From assembly GCA_017937385.1 (NCBI GenBank), contig JAGBDR010000025.1:1-64000 (forward strand): DNA of 64,000 nucleotides. Direction: 5' to 3'. A model generated the notes under the pieces. The model was not told where the DNA came from. It searched no databases and saw only the letters and a list, made by a program, of their open reading frames with translations. Shown here piece after piece: positions 41,872-50,245 of the stretch; within the stretch, counting starts at the first letter, position 1; each line of letters begins with the position of its first letter. This DNA comes from Parabacteroides sp. Its GTDB lineage: Bacteria; Bacteroidota; Bacteroidia; Bacteroidales; Tannerellaceae. The position numbers and the translations under genes are program-made.

Positions 41872-42864
41872 ATGGCAACCTATTACGGATGGAAATACAA
41901 GTTGTTAGAATTTAGGCATTTATTAAAAGAATTTTTACTTGTAATTAAGATTGCGTTAAAATCAAAAGAACTTAACAAGCCTAAAACCGCGAAGCCTGTT
42001 TTTGTTGCGATGGTTGACGGTGAGTCATTTCATGGAGGAATGTGTGATCGTTTTAAGGGAATAATCTCTTTATACGCTTATTGTAAATATCACGGGATAC
42101 CTTTTAGGATAAGATACACATGTCCGTTTAAATTGGAAGATTATTTGTCTCCCGCCTCCTATGATTGGACTCTTAAGGAACATGAATATACGGATAACCC
42201 AATGTTTATCCGGGTGCTTTATATGAGAGGAGAACATTTAGCCAAAAGACTATTAAATTTAAGAACGACCAAACAAGTCCATTTTTATAGCAACCGGGAT
42301 TGCCTGGCGCAGATCAATGGCGCTTATGCAAAAGAGGATGGATTCAATTGGGGTGAATTGTTTTGTGAATTGTTTAAGCCCGGAATAGTTTTGGATGAGC
42401 GGATTAAATCTATAAAGAAAGATTTGGGTTGTGATTATTACGCGGCTGTGTTTCGTTTCCAGAATTTGCTTGGGGATTTTCATGAATATCACTTCGAGTC
42501 TATTAAAGATAAGGATGAGGCAGAAAAACTGATCGGAAAATGTCTTGATTCAATAAAGACTTTGAAATCCGAACATGGAAACAAAGCGTTGTTGGTTACA
42601 TCCGATAGTATATCATTCTTGAAAAGGGCATCCCAGATAGAAGGGGTATATATCATTCCTGGAGTTCTAATCCACATGGATGGGAAAAAGAATAATATTC
42701 CGGAAAACCCATACGAAATATATTTGAAATCATTTCTTGATTTTTATATGCTCAGTGATGCTCAATGCATTTATCGTATAGGGACTTCATATATGTATCC
42801 CAGTGAATTTCCCGTATATGCAGCCAAGGTACATAACATTCCATTTAAGAGTATTACAATCTGA
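41872..42864 (+). CDS. Putative glycosyltransferase, fucosyltransferase-like
   Basis: 330 residues, no signal peptide. VAMVDGESFHGGMCDRFKGI followed by ISLYAYCKYHGIPFRIRYTC (residues ~43-85) resembles the start of GDP-fucose-type GT-B enzymes, and the C-terminal half has LLVTSDSISFLKRA and a final block ending YPSEFPVYAAKVHNIPFKSI, also in that style. Recognition is weak, so glycosyltransferase is mainly supported by context between GT92 and two GT-A genes. The gene is strikingly AT-rich compared with the genes on either side, a sign of separate acquisition. Confidence 0.6.
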   Translation: MATYYGWKYKLLEFRHLLKEFLLVIKIALKSKELNKPKTAKPVFVAMVDGESFHGGMCDRFKGIISLYAYCKYHGIPFRIRYTCPFKLEDYLSPASYDWTLKEHEYTDNPMFIRVLYMRGEHLAKRLLNLRTTKQVHFYSNRDCLAQINGAYAKEDGFNWGELFCELFKPGIVLDERIKSIKKDLGCDYYAAVFRFQNLLGDFHEYHFESIKDKDEAEKLIGKCLDSIKTLKSEHGNKALLVTSDSISFLKRASQIEGVYIIPGVLIHMDGKKNNIPENPYEIYLKSFLDFYMLSDAQCIYRIGTSYMYPSEFPVYAAKVHNIPFKSITI

Positions 42865-42867
42865 ATT

Positions 42868-43644
42868 TTATTTTTTCAGCCGTTTCCCGATGGCCGGATA
42901 ATATGTGAGTATCTTGTCGAGTGCCTCGCGGTTGCGGTCATCGTCCGGTTGGAGATTAACTGTTTTCAAGGATAGCCGGGCCGGTTTCCCAACCTCCGAA
43001 GCACTGGTTTTTCCGAATGGGACGGGGACTACATAGGTACCATGCGATACGGCGGCTGCCCAAAACCATACGTCATCACACGTTGGTGCCAATTGTGTGA
43101 AAAGTGTAGGATCGAGCATTCTCTCGTCTAATACGTGTGGAGGATATAAGACTCCGCCGACTCCCGTTTGCATGGCGCGATAGTTGAAGTGGTATTTTTT
43201 GAAAATAAAGTCATACCATTTATATTTTCTCCATTTGCTATAAGGTTTGTCCGGCCGGATTTTCCTTACGCGGTGCGCTATGATGGCTTCCGGTAAACGT
43301 TTGTGCAGGTCGACTAAATCTTTTAATAGATTTGTCGGGTAGTGGATATCATCGTCTATCGTTATGATTATGTCATCGGGGAAATCCTTTAATGCCGGAA
43401 CCAGTTTCTTATACGAACGCATTTCGATCGGATCGAATCGTACTTCAAAAATCGCACATGCGTTTTTGAGCGCCTCCAGTTCTGGAGGAAGTTTCCCGAC
43501 GGGAAACTGGAAAGTATCGAGGTATAATACGATTTTATCAGGGAGCATCGATCCCTGAAGGATGGAGCGTATGGCCTGGATTGCATAGGGAAGGGCTGCC
43601 GGAAATGAGGTCAGTGAGACGATTATTTTCTGGTTATCATTCAT
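42868..43644 (-). CDS. GT-A glycosyltransferase, tandem paralogue 1
   Basis: 258 residues: start KIIVSLTSFPAALPYAIQAI, LPDKIVLYLDTFQF, the metal-binding DDD in IIITIDDDIHYPTNLLKDLV (~91-110), then WYDFIFKKYHFNYRAMQTGV with GGVLYPPHVL and CDDVWFWAAAVSHGTYVVPV. It has the same length and more than half the residues of the gene at 43667-44443, so the two are a tandem duplication. Convergent with the AT-rich GT gene, only 3 bp from its end. Donor and acceptor unknown. Confidence 0.85.
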   Translation of the reverse strand: MNDNQKIIVSLTSFPAALPYAIQAIRSILQGSMLPDKIVLYLDTFQFPVGKLPPELEALKNACAIFEVRFDPIEMRSYKKLVPALKDFPDDIIITIDDDIHYPTNLLKDLVDLHKRLPEAIIAHRVRKIRPDKPYSKWRKYKWYDFIFKKYHFNYRAMQTGVGGVLYPPHVLDERMLDPTLFTQLAPTCDDVWFWAAAVSHGTYVVPVPFGKTSASEVGKPARLSLKTVNLQPDDDRNREALDKILTYYPAIGKRLKK

Positions 43645-43666
43645 GTTTGTCGATTTTGTCTAAGTG

Positions 43667-44443
43667 TCATAAATTGATTCGTTTTCCTATTTCCGGATAC
43701 CTTTCGAGAATCGCTTGGAGGACGGCGGCGTTCCGGTCTGTTCCTGCCTTGAAATTGACGGTTTTCAACGATAGTTCCCGGGGTTTACCCAAGCCGCGCG
43801 GCTTGTTGTACCCGAAAGGGACGGGCACGATTTTCGTACCGTTGGCTACAGCGGCGGCCCAAAACCAGATGTCGTCTGCCGTCGGGGCTATCTCCGTAAA
43901 CAACTCGATGTCGAGCATTTCCTGTTTGAGAGAGTGGGGTGGATAGAGCACGCCGCCTACGCCGGTCTGTATGTTGTCAAAGTCGGCATGGATTTTTTTG
44001 ATCAGGAAGTCATACCATCTGTATTTGCTCCATTTGCGATAGGATTTGCCAGGCTTCATCCGTTTGGCGCGGTGGGCCAATATCGCATCGGGGATTTGTT
44101 CGTGCAGGCGCAAGAGGTCGCGCACCATATTCTTATGGTACCTCACGTCGTCATCAACCGTTATGATCGTGGCATTGGGGAAATCGGCCAAAGCGGGGAT
44201 CAATTTCCGATATGAACGAATGTCCCTGTCGTAGTCGCGAATCTCGAAGATCGGGTTGTCGTTTGCCAATTTCAAGAGTTCTTGGGGAAGCCCGTCCTCG
44301 CCGAATTGTGAGAACGTAAGGTAAAGAACCACCTTGTCGGGTAGGATAGTCCCGTCCAAAATGGATTGGATCGCCTGAGCCGCATACGGGATTGCCGCCG
44401 GGAATGAGGTCAGGGAGAGGATTACTTGTTCTCTTTTTGCCAT
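43667..44443 (-). CDS. GT-A glycosyltransferase, tandem paralogue 2
   Basis: 258 residues, closely parallel to its neighbour: QVILSLTSFPAAIPYAAQAI, LPDKVVLYLTFSQF, TIITVDDDVRYHKNMVRDLL with the DDD metal site, WYDFLIKKIHADFDNIQTGV, ADDIWFWAAAVANGTKIVPV. 22 bp separates the stop from the downstream paralogue, so the pair is likely one minus-strand operon. Divergent from the GH92 gene. Probably adds a sugar to the same surface glycan. Confidence 0.85.
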   Translation of the reverse strand: MAKREQVILSLTSFPAAIPYAAQAIQSILDGTILPDKVVLYLTFSQFGEDGLPQELLKLANDNPIFEIRDYDRDIRSYRKLIPALADFPNATIITVDDDVRYHKNMVRDLLRLHEQIPDAILAHRAKRMKPGKSYRKWSKYRWYDFLIKKIHADFDNIQTGVGGVLYPPHSLKQEMLDIELFTEIAPTADDIWFWAAAVANGTKIVPVPFGYNKPRGLGKPRELSLKTVNFKAGTDRNAAVLQAILERYPEIGKRINL

Positions 44444-44580
44444 TCTTGTTGAATATTTTTCCGTTTATAAAATCTACTTTGAATTCAAAGCCAGATGCAA
44501 AAATAGCAAAAACTTCTGTTAAAGGAGGGTGAAACCAGTTCTTCTTCGTACTTTTGCGATAGTAAGGATAATAAAAAGGC

Positions 44581-46920
44581 ATGATAGACTCTAAATTTTG
44601 GACTATAGGAATAGCTTTGCTATTCGCATTCACTTCGTGTGATGTGAAAAAAGAAACACCGGTGTCTGTTTCTTCATCATTGACTCCCTCATCTTATGTA
44701 AACCCGTTTGTAGGCGCCTCTACGAATACCAAATTGGCGGGGGCCAGCCACGGGCTTGGAAAGACCTTCCCCGGAGCGACCGCCCCTTTTGGTATGGTGC
44801 AGGTCAGTCCGAACACGATTACCGGGGGAGATAACGGTTCCGGTTATAGTTATGAACATACGACCATAGAGGGATTCGCGTTTACGCAGATGTCCGGTAT
44901 CGGCTGGTATGGCGATCTGGGTAATTTCCTGGTGATGCCGACTGTCGGGCCTCTTCATACGTTTGCCGGACTGGTTGATCAGCCGGAAGAGGGTTATCGT
45001 TCGCGTTATGACAAGGAGTCCGAAAAGGCTTCGGCCGGCTATTACTCCGTTTTCCTTTCCGACTATAAGATCCGGGCCGAAGCGACCGCCTTGCCTCATA
45101 GCGGAATGCTTCGTTTCACTTTCCCTGAAAGCAAGGATGCCCACGTCCAGATAGACTTGGCGCGTCGTGTGGGAGGAACTTCAACGCTTCAGCGTATTGA
45201 GGTGGTGGACGATCATACCATCAAGGGATGGATGCAATGCACGCCTGATGGCGGTGGCTGGGGAAACGGAGATGGAAAGGCCGATTATACGGTCTATTTC
45301 TATGCTCAATTTTCCAAGCCATTTGTCGGACATGGTGTTTGGTCGGCCGATATTCCGGACGGCTGGAAACGTCGGCGCCAGGAGGTTTGCAGCGAGCCTT
45401 ATCGCGATGCGATCCGCCGGTCGGCCATCCATCCATCCGTGTCTGTTTTTGAAGGCAAGCATATTGGATTTTATGCCAATTTTGAAACCTTATCCGATGA
45501 GGCGATCTTGCTTAAAAGCGGTATTTCGTATACCAGCCTGAAGAATGCCGAGGAGAATTTGAAGGCCGAGATGAAAGGTTTTGATTTCGAACAAACCCGA
45601 GCCGCTTGTGTCCGCCTTTGGGATGACGAGCTGGCGAAAATCTCTATCGAAGGAGGCACCGATGAGGAAAAGAAAGTCTTTTATACGGCTTTGTACCATA
45701 CGCTCATCGACCCGCGTCTTTGCAGCGACATCAACGGCGAGTATACTGGGGCGGATAAGCAGATCCACCAAACCGGCAAGTTCCGTAAGCGGACGATCTT
45801 TAGCGGATGGGATGTCTTCCGTAGCCAGATGCCTCTTCAGACCATCATCAACCCGGCGATGGTGAACGATCTTGTCAACTCGCTTGTGGAGATCGCCGAT
45901 CAGAGCGGTAATGAATATCTCGAACGGTGGGAGCTCTTGAATGCTTACTCCGGTTGCATGGTGGGCAATCCGGCTATTTCGGTTCTGTGTGATGCTTACC
46001 AGAAGGGCATTCGCGACTATGACGTGGAAAAGGCTTATCGTTATGCCCTCAACACTTCCCGGCGTTTTGGCAATACCGAAAACGGTTATACGCCCGGCAA
46101 TATTTCCTGCACGTTGGAATATGATTATACCGATTGGTGCATGGCCCGTTTAGCCGAGTGGTTGGGGAAAGAGAACGACCGGGTGGAGTTTGACAGGCGT
46201 GCCTTGTCGTATCCGACTACGTTTGATTCCGAATCGGGATGGTTCCGTCCGCGTGACGAGAAAGGCGTTTTCGCCTCTTTGCCTGAAAAAGGCCGCTTGC
46301 AGGAGGGGTATGGTTGTGTGGAGTCCAACCCGTATCAGCAAGGATGGTTTGTGCCGCACGATGTCGAGGGAATGGTCCGTCTGATGGGAGGCCGTGAGAA
46401 GGCGTTGGCCGACCTGACGGATATGTTTGAGAAGACACCGAGCGATTATCTTTGGAATGACTATTACAACCATGCCAATGAGCCGGTCCATCATGTGCCG
46501 TTCTTGTTCAACCGTTTGGGTATGCCTTCACTTACCCAGAAGTGGACCCGAGACATTTGCCGGAATGCTTATCACGATAGGGTGACCGGCCTGGTCGGAA
46601 ACGAGGATGTCGGGCAGATGTCGGCCTGGTATGTGTTGGCAGCTTCCGGCATCCATCCGATTTGTCCGGGTGATGGCCGTTATGAGATCACCAGTCCGAT
46701 CTTCGATCGGGTGGAATTTCGCTTGGATCCGATCTATGCAACGGGTGGTACTTTTGTGATCGAAGCCCGTGACAATAGTCCGGAGAATCTCTATATCCAG
46801 AGTGCGACGCTCAACGGAAAGAGGTACGATAAATGTTATCTGACGCATGCAGACCTGGCGGCAGGAGGAACACTTGTCCTTCAAATGGGTGCAAAACCTT
46901 CGGATTGGGGGAAGGAGTGA
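44581..46920 (+). CDS. GH92 family alpha-mannosidase, lipoprotein
   Basis: 779 residues. N-terminus IGIALLFAFTSCDVKKE ends in a probable lipidated Cys (FTSC). The mature part begins YVNPFVGASTNTKLAGASHG, with HTTIEGFAFTQMSGIG, FSGWDVFRSQMPLQTIINPA, YTPGNISCTLEYDYTDWCMA and a C-terminal catalytic region LVGNEDVGQMSAWYVLAASG and GIHPICPGDGRYEI, all family 92 signatures. These Ca-dependent exo-mannosidases trim N-glycans or yeast mannan, mostly alpha-1,2. No SusC/SusD neighbours are present, so this is a standalone enzyme. Surface or periplasmic. Confidence 0.94.
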   Translation: MIDSKFWTIGIALLFAFTSCDVKKETPVSVSSSLTPSSYVNPFVGASTNTKLAGASHGLGKTFPGATAPFGMVQVSPNTITGGDNGSGYSYEHTTIEGFAFTQMSGIGWYGDLGNFLVMPTVGPLHTFAGLVDQPEEGYRSRYDKESEKASAGYYSVFLSDYKIRAEATALPHSGMLRFTFPESKDAHVQIDLARRVGGTSTLQRIEVVDDHTIKGWMQCTPDGGGWGNGDGKADYTVYFYAQFSKPFVGHGVWSADIPDGWKRRRQEVCSEPYRDAIRRSAIHPSVSVFEGKHIGFYANFETLSDEAILLKSGISYTSLKNAEENLKAEMKGFDFEQTRAACVRLWDDELAKISIEGGTDEEKKVFYTALYHTLIDPRLCSDINGEYTGADKQIHQTGKFRKRTIFSGWDVFRSQMPLQTIINPAMVNDLVNSLVEIADQSGNEYLERWELLNAYSGCMVGNPAISVLCDAYQKGIRDYDVEKAYRYALNTSRRFGNTENGYTPGNISCTLEYDYTDWCMARLAEWLGKENDRVEFDRRALSYPTTFDSESGWFRPRDEKGVFASLPEKGRLQEGYGCVESNPYQQGWFVPHDVEGMVRLMGGREKALADLTDMFEKTPSDYLWNDYYNHANEPVHHVPFLFNRLGMPSLTQKWTRDICRNAYHDRVTGLVGNEDVGQMSAWYVLAASGIHPICPGDGRYEITSPIFDRVEFRLDPIYATGGTFVIEARDNSPENLYIQSATLNGKRYDKCYLTHADLAAGGTLVLQMGAKPSDWGKE

Positions 46921-46953
46921 ATGTGATTCCTTGCTTTCACCCTTAATATTTAG

Positions 46954-47012
46954 ATTGACAATTGACAATTTAAGTCTATGACCCATAACTGTCAATTGTC
47001 AATTATCAATTG
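46954..47012. repeat. AATTGTC hairpin repeat, copy 3
   Basis: ATTGACAATTGACAATT on the left and CTGTCAATTGTCAATTATCA on the right surround a loop containing TCTATGACCCATAA. It lies between convergent genes (GH92 and the C1 peptidase), where it could serve as a transcript-end hairpin. Confidence 0.88.
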
Positions 47013-47015
47013 TTT

Positions 47016-48410
47016 TTACTCTTCTTCCGCAAACATCGGGTCCCAAGCCGGTAGGCGGGTTGGGGTTTGTTTCAGGACTTCTTTCACTTTGTTGGTGATG
47101 AATTTTTTGTTGACGACTAAGCGGAACATATATTCGTTGAACCATTCGTCGGTCATGATCAAATGGCCGTTGTTGGCACCCGGTCCCCAACTGTTTTCCA
47201 CCATCCATTTTTTCGGTTGGCCGTTATCGTCCAAGTCTACTGCCATCAGAGTCATGGCATGGGAAGAACCGCTGGCGAATGTCTGGATGCGTTGTTTCTT
47301 GTTCATGCCGAAAGTCGTGCCCATCAAAGAGCCGTAGTCGTAATAGTCGACATCAAGCACGCCACGGGTACGGTCGAAGAATTTGCCCACGTCACAAGAG
47401 AAATACATCATAGTGCTGTCTTTGATGGAGGCGATTGCCATCTCTTTGATCTCTTCTATCGGGAGGTTGACGTATGTCCAGTTCTTACCGTCATAGGCAT
47501 GGCGGTCGAAGTCGATCTCATAGAGTTTGTAGTAGTCGCGGCTCGGATCGTTCATCAGCATGACGTAGTTGTTCTTCAGGTCTTCGCCTACGAACTCTTG
47601 ATAGAACGATTGCGGGGTATATTCTTTGGTTTCGACCGGTTTACCGCTTGCATCCTTGCGGGTCCAAGTGAATTTCGTAGGCGGTTCTCCGAGGTTGAGG
47701 ACCAGCATTCGGTAGATTTCGCCTAACATTTCGGTCTTGCGTTTTGCCAGTGCATTTGTTTTCGCGCTTTTGGCATCGCGCAATTCCAATCCGTACTCTT
47801 TCAGCTTCAAGCCGATCAGGTTGGACATACGGCTGGTATTTTCGCTACTATACGTTTCGACCATGACATCTGAGGGGACGATACCATATTTCATCAAGTT
47901 GTCGGATATGCCGGTGAACTGTCCGCCGTCTCCGATCGGATTCTTGAACAGCCATTCCACCATTTTGTCGTCGATCGGTTTTTCCCGTGTGTCGATGATT
48001 CCTTGCAGGAAGAGGTTGGCTTTTTCAAGCTGGTCCCAGAAGAAGTTATAGTTTTGGGAAAGTTCGAATTCCGGCAGGTTATACTTGGCGATGACCTGTG
48101 CACGAATGACGTTCAACCCCGTAAACAACCAGCAACGGCCGGATGATTTCTGGTTCGTGATGCCTTTGCTCTTCACCCGGTGGGAGAAGTAGGGATCGAA
48201 ATTGTTTTTACTGTCATTGTTGACGGCCAGTTTGTTGATGTCGTTGTTGCTGATCGCGTTGTGAATGGCTTTGTCGGCAGGGGTTCCTTTGTAGGCTTGC
48301 TTGATTTCCTGCAACATCCCGGAAGAGATACCGCCTTCAGACTGTTGTCCGTAAGCCGATAACGAAAACCCGAATGCGAGGGCTGTTATCCATAGATTGC
48401 TTTTTCTCAT
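47016..48410 (-). CDS. C1-family aminopeptidase (bleomycin hydrolase/PepC-like)
   Basis: 464 residues, with a signal peptide (MRKSNLWITALAFGFSLSAYG), so exported unlike cytosolic PepC. Papain-like active site: Cys in NQKSSGRCWLFTGLNVIRAQ (~81-100), His in SGSSHAMTLMAVDLDDNGQP, Asn in WMVENSWGPGANNGHLIMTD. Together with DPP III and aminopeptidase P in this window it points to peptide use. A -7 box (TACTTTTG, minus strand 48445-48452) lies upstream. Confidence 0.92.
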   Translation of the reverse strand: MRKSNLWITALAFGFSLSAYGQQSEGGISSGMLQEIKQAYKGTPADKAIHNAISNNDINKLAVNNDSKNNFDPYFSHRVKSKGITNQKSSGRCWLFTGLNVIRAQVIAKYNLPEFELSQNYNFFWDQLEKANLFLQGIIDTREKPIDDKMVEWLFKNPIGDGGQFTGISDNLMKYGIVPSDVMVETYSSENTSRMSNLIGLKLKEYGLELRDAKSAKTNALAKRKTEMLGEIYRMLVLNLGEPPTKFTWTRKDASGKPVETKEYTPQSFYQEFVGEDLKNNYVMLMNDPSRDYYKLYEIDFDRHAYDGKNWTYVNLPIEEIKEMAIASIKDSTMMYFSCDVGKFFDRTRGVLDVDYYDYGSLMGTTFGMNKKQRIQTFASGSSHAMTLMAVDLDDNGQPKKWMVENSWGPGANNGHLIMTDEWFNEYMFRLVVNKKFITNKVKEVLKQTPTRLPAWDPMFAEEE

Positions 48411-48444
48411 GATATAATTTGTTTTGTTTTTAAATGCTCTGTTA

Positions 48445-48452
48445 CAAAAGTA
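48445..48452 (-). promoter_or_regulatory. -7 promoter box for the C1 aminopeptidase gene
   Basis: Minus-strand TACTTTTG, 34 bp before the ATG; no clear -33 box. Confidence 0.45.
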
Positions 48453-48500
48453 GTTTAATTTCTTTATATACAGGTATCAGCCGGTCCATTTAGTGCTCTA

Positions 48501-48517
48501 TTGGGACATGGTCCCAA
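48501..48517. promoter_or_regulatory. Operator-like palindrome in divergent intergenic region
   Basis: TTGGGAC-ATG-GTCCCAA is a perfect 7-bp inverted repeat with a 3-bp centre, in the gap between the C1 peptidase and the DUF2089 gene. Size and symmetry suit a dimeric regulator; the regulator is not identified. Confidence 0.45.
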
Positions 48518-48591
48518 AATCTGAATGGATGAAATAATTGTATGTTATATTGAATAATATTTATATACAGATGAAAAATATTTATTTTTAC

Positions 48592-48622
48592 TTGTATGAT
48601 TATAAACTGTTGTGTATTTTTG
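48592..48622 (+). promoter_or_regulatory. Promoter for the DUF2089-YIP1 pair
   Basis: TTG (48592-48594), 20 bp, TATTTTTG (48615-48622); the first gene begins 30 bp downstream. Confidence 0.6.
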
Positions 48623-48652
48623 TTGCAAAATAATCTTTTAATATAGTCCCGA

Positions 48653-48949
48653 ATGAAAATGAAACAGATGAACAACGAAATTAAAAGAAGATTGCCCTTG
48701 CAATGTCCGGCTTGTGACGCACCGCTGAGAGTGGGCCGGATGTTTTGTGAACAGTGCGACACAGAGGTGTGCGGTACGTTTGAGTTGCCTGTATTGGCCA
48801 AACTGACGGATAAGGAACAACAGTTTGTGATAGACTTCATCAAATCCAGTGGAAGCCTGAAAGATATGGCGAAAAGCATGGGAGTCAGCTATCCGACCGT
48901 CCGGAATATTTTAGACGATCTGATTGATAAACTAAATAAAATCGAATAG
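48653..48949 (+). CDS. DUF2089-like zinc ribbon / helix-turn-helix protein
   Basis: 98 residues. An N-terminal zinc ribbon (CPACDAPLRVGRMFCEQCDT, two CxxC pairs, residues ~18-37) is joined to a small helix-turn-helix (GSLKDMAKSMGVSYPTVRNI, ~66-85). Such proteins are small predicted transcription regulators. Methionines at 48659 or 48668 are alternative starts. Three bases separate it from the YIP1-like membrane gene, and this pairing suggests that it controls that gene or a membrane process. Confidence 0.82.
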   Translation: MKMKQMNNEIKRRLPLQCPACDAPLRVGRMFCEQCDTEVCGTFELPVLAKLTDKEQQFVIDFIKSSGSLKDMAKSMGVSYPTVRNILDDLIDKLNKIE

Positions 48950-48952
48950 GCT

Positions 48953-49549
48953 ATGAACAGACAGTATTTTTATGGATTGATTAATCCCTTTGAACGGATT
49001 GCCGGTCTGGAAGCATTGCTTTGGGGATTGGCTGGAATGGTGGTATCGACAGCTCTTTCTTATTATTCCGGCTGGCATTATCACAGGTTGTTACATTTTG
49101 GTCCGGCTCCGAATCCGGCTTGGTGGTGCTATGCGGTGGAGCATCTTGTCGTTTGGCTGATTCCGGCAGCTCTGTTCTATTTAGGAGGATTGTTGCTTTC
49201 CCGCTCCCGCATACGGATGGTCGATGTGTTGGGTACGGTTGTTTTCGCACAATTGCCGTTGATCGTCATGAATCTTCTCAACCTTTTGCCGCCTATGCAG
49301 AAACTCGCGCAGATAGATGTGAATATGCCTCCGGCAACGCTCTTGCAACAGCCCGGATTTGTCGTCGGGGTGTGGTTGTCGCTTGTCGCTCTGGTGTTCT
49401 TGATCTGGACGTTGGTCTGGATGTTCCAGGCATTGAAAGTGTCCTGCAACCTGAAAGGCTACAGGTTGGGAATCCTCTATTGTGTAGGGATTTTCGGCGG
49501 AGACGTACTTTGTCGTTATCTGATAAAAGGATTGTGCTATTCTATGTAA
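48953..49549 (+). CDS. YIP1-like integral membrane protein
   Basis: 198 residues with about five membrane helices, for example ALLWGLAGMVVSTALSYYSG (~18-37), LVVWLIPAALFYLGGLLLSR, VLGTVVFAQLPLIVMNLLNL, GVWLSLVALVFLIWTLVWMF and LGILYCVGIFGGDVLCRYLI. The pattern N-P-F-E-R near the start and the regular helix spacing fit the YIP1 superfamily. No catalytic residues. Follows the DUF2089 gene by 3 bp. Function unknown. Confidence 0.75.
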   Translation: MNRQYFYGLINPFERIAGLEALLWGLAGMVVSTALSYYSGWHYHRLLHFGPAPNPAWWCYAVEHLVVWLIPAALFYLGGLLLSRSRIRMVDVLGTVVFAQLPLIVMNLLNLLPPMQKLAQIDVNMPPATLLQQPGFVVGVWLSLVALVFLIWTLVWMFQALKVSCNLKGYRLGILYCVGIFGGDVLCRYLIKGLCYSM

Positions 49550-49563
49550 ATAGTAACAGAGAG

Positions 49564-49616
49564 GGGCAATGCTTGGAAACCTTTTATGTGGCAGGTACCG
49601 ATTGCATTGCCCATCC
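49564..49616. repeat. Inverted repeat with GGGCAATGC core
   Basis: GGGCAATGC (49564-49572) and GCATTGCCC (49604-49612) are perfect inverted copies around a 31-nt loop; extended by GAG/ATC the arms match the GATGGGCATTGT array at 20943-21025 closely. Lies between the convergent YIP1 and carbonic anhydrase genes. Confidence 0.6.
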
Positions 49617-49628
49617 GGTTCTTGTTAT

Positions 49629-50150
49629 CTATTCCTCTTCTTTATACCAAGATGAGTACATGTGATAGTTCTTGGCAATTTTCTGATTGATCTCTTTTGC
49701 CTGTTCCGGGTCCACTTTCTTTACGAATTTGGCCGGTACGCCGGCATAGATGCTTCCCGGTTCGACAACGGTCTTGCTCAACACGACCGATCCCGCCGCA
49801 ACAATCGCGCCTTCGCCAATTACGGCATGGTCCAGTACGACCGATCCCATTCCGATCAGGGCTCCATTGCATATTTTGGCCCCGTGGATCGTGACATTGT
49901 GGCCGACCGAAACATCGTCGCCGATCTCGATCGTCGATTTCTCGTATAAGGTGTGCAGGACAGAGCCGTCCTGTATATTCACCCCGTTGCCGATCCGGAT
50001 GGAGTTTACATCACCTCGCAGCACGGTCCCGAACCAGATGCTGCAACCTTCGCCGATCTCTACATCGCCGATGATGGTGGCGTTGTCGGCTAAAAACGTG
50101 TCTTTACCTATCTTCGGGGTAAAGCCTCTTACTGATTTTACTAAAGCCAT
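49629..50150 (-). CDS. Gamma-class carbonic anhydrase family protein
   Basis: 173 residues of left-handed beta-helix hexapeptide repeats (IGDVEIGEGCSIWFGTVLRG, VNSIRIGNGVNIQDGSVLHT). Three metal-ligand histidines of the gamma class are present: VLHTLY, SVGHNV and TIHGAK. The C-terminal helix (QAKEINQKIAKNYHMYSSWY) is typical of the YrdA/PaaY subgroup, whose members may or may not have CO2 hydration activity. The ATG at 50150 is used; the longer frame begins in an AATTGTC repeat and adds MSIVNYQLSIQKV, an artefact. Confidence 0.92.
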   Translation of the reverse strand: MALVKSVRGFTPKIGKDTFLADNATIIGDVEIGEGCSIWFGTVLRGDVNSIRIGNGVNIQDGSVLHTLYEKSTIEIGDDVSVGHNVTIHGAKICNGALIGMGSVVLDHAVIGEGAIVAAGSVVLSKTVVEPGSIYAGVPAKFVKKVDPEQAKEINQKIAKNYHMYSSWYKEEE

Positions 50151-50159
50151 AACTTTTTG

Positions 50160-50245
50160 AATTGACAATTGATAATTGACAATTGACAATTTTAAATAGA
50201 CAACGACCCCTAATTGTCAATTGTCCATTGTCAATTGTCCATTGA
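50160..50245. repeat. AATTGTC hairpin repeat, copy 4 (longest)
   Basis: Left arm has four units (ATTGACAATTGATAATTGAC, then AATTGACAATT), loop contains AATAGACAACGACCCCT, and the right arm repeats AATTGTCAATTGTCCATTG twice in degenerate form. It fills the gap between aminopeptidase P and the carbonic anhydrase gene on the minus strand. Confidence 0.88.

Noticed and set aside
44581..46920. Polysaccharide utilisation locus around the GH92 gene
   Set aside because: No SusC/SusD pair, no hybrid two-component or ECF/anti-sigma regulator adjacent; the neighbours are glycosyltransferases and a peptidase.
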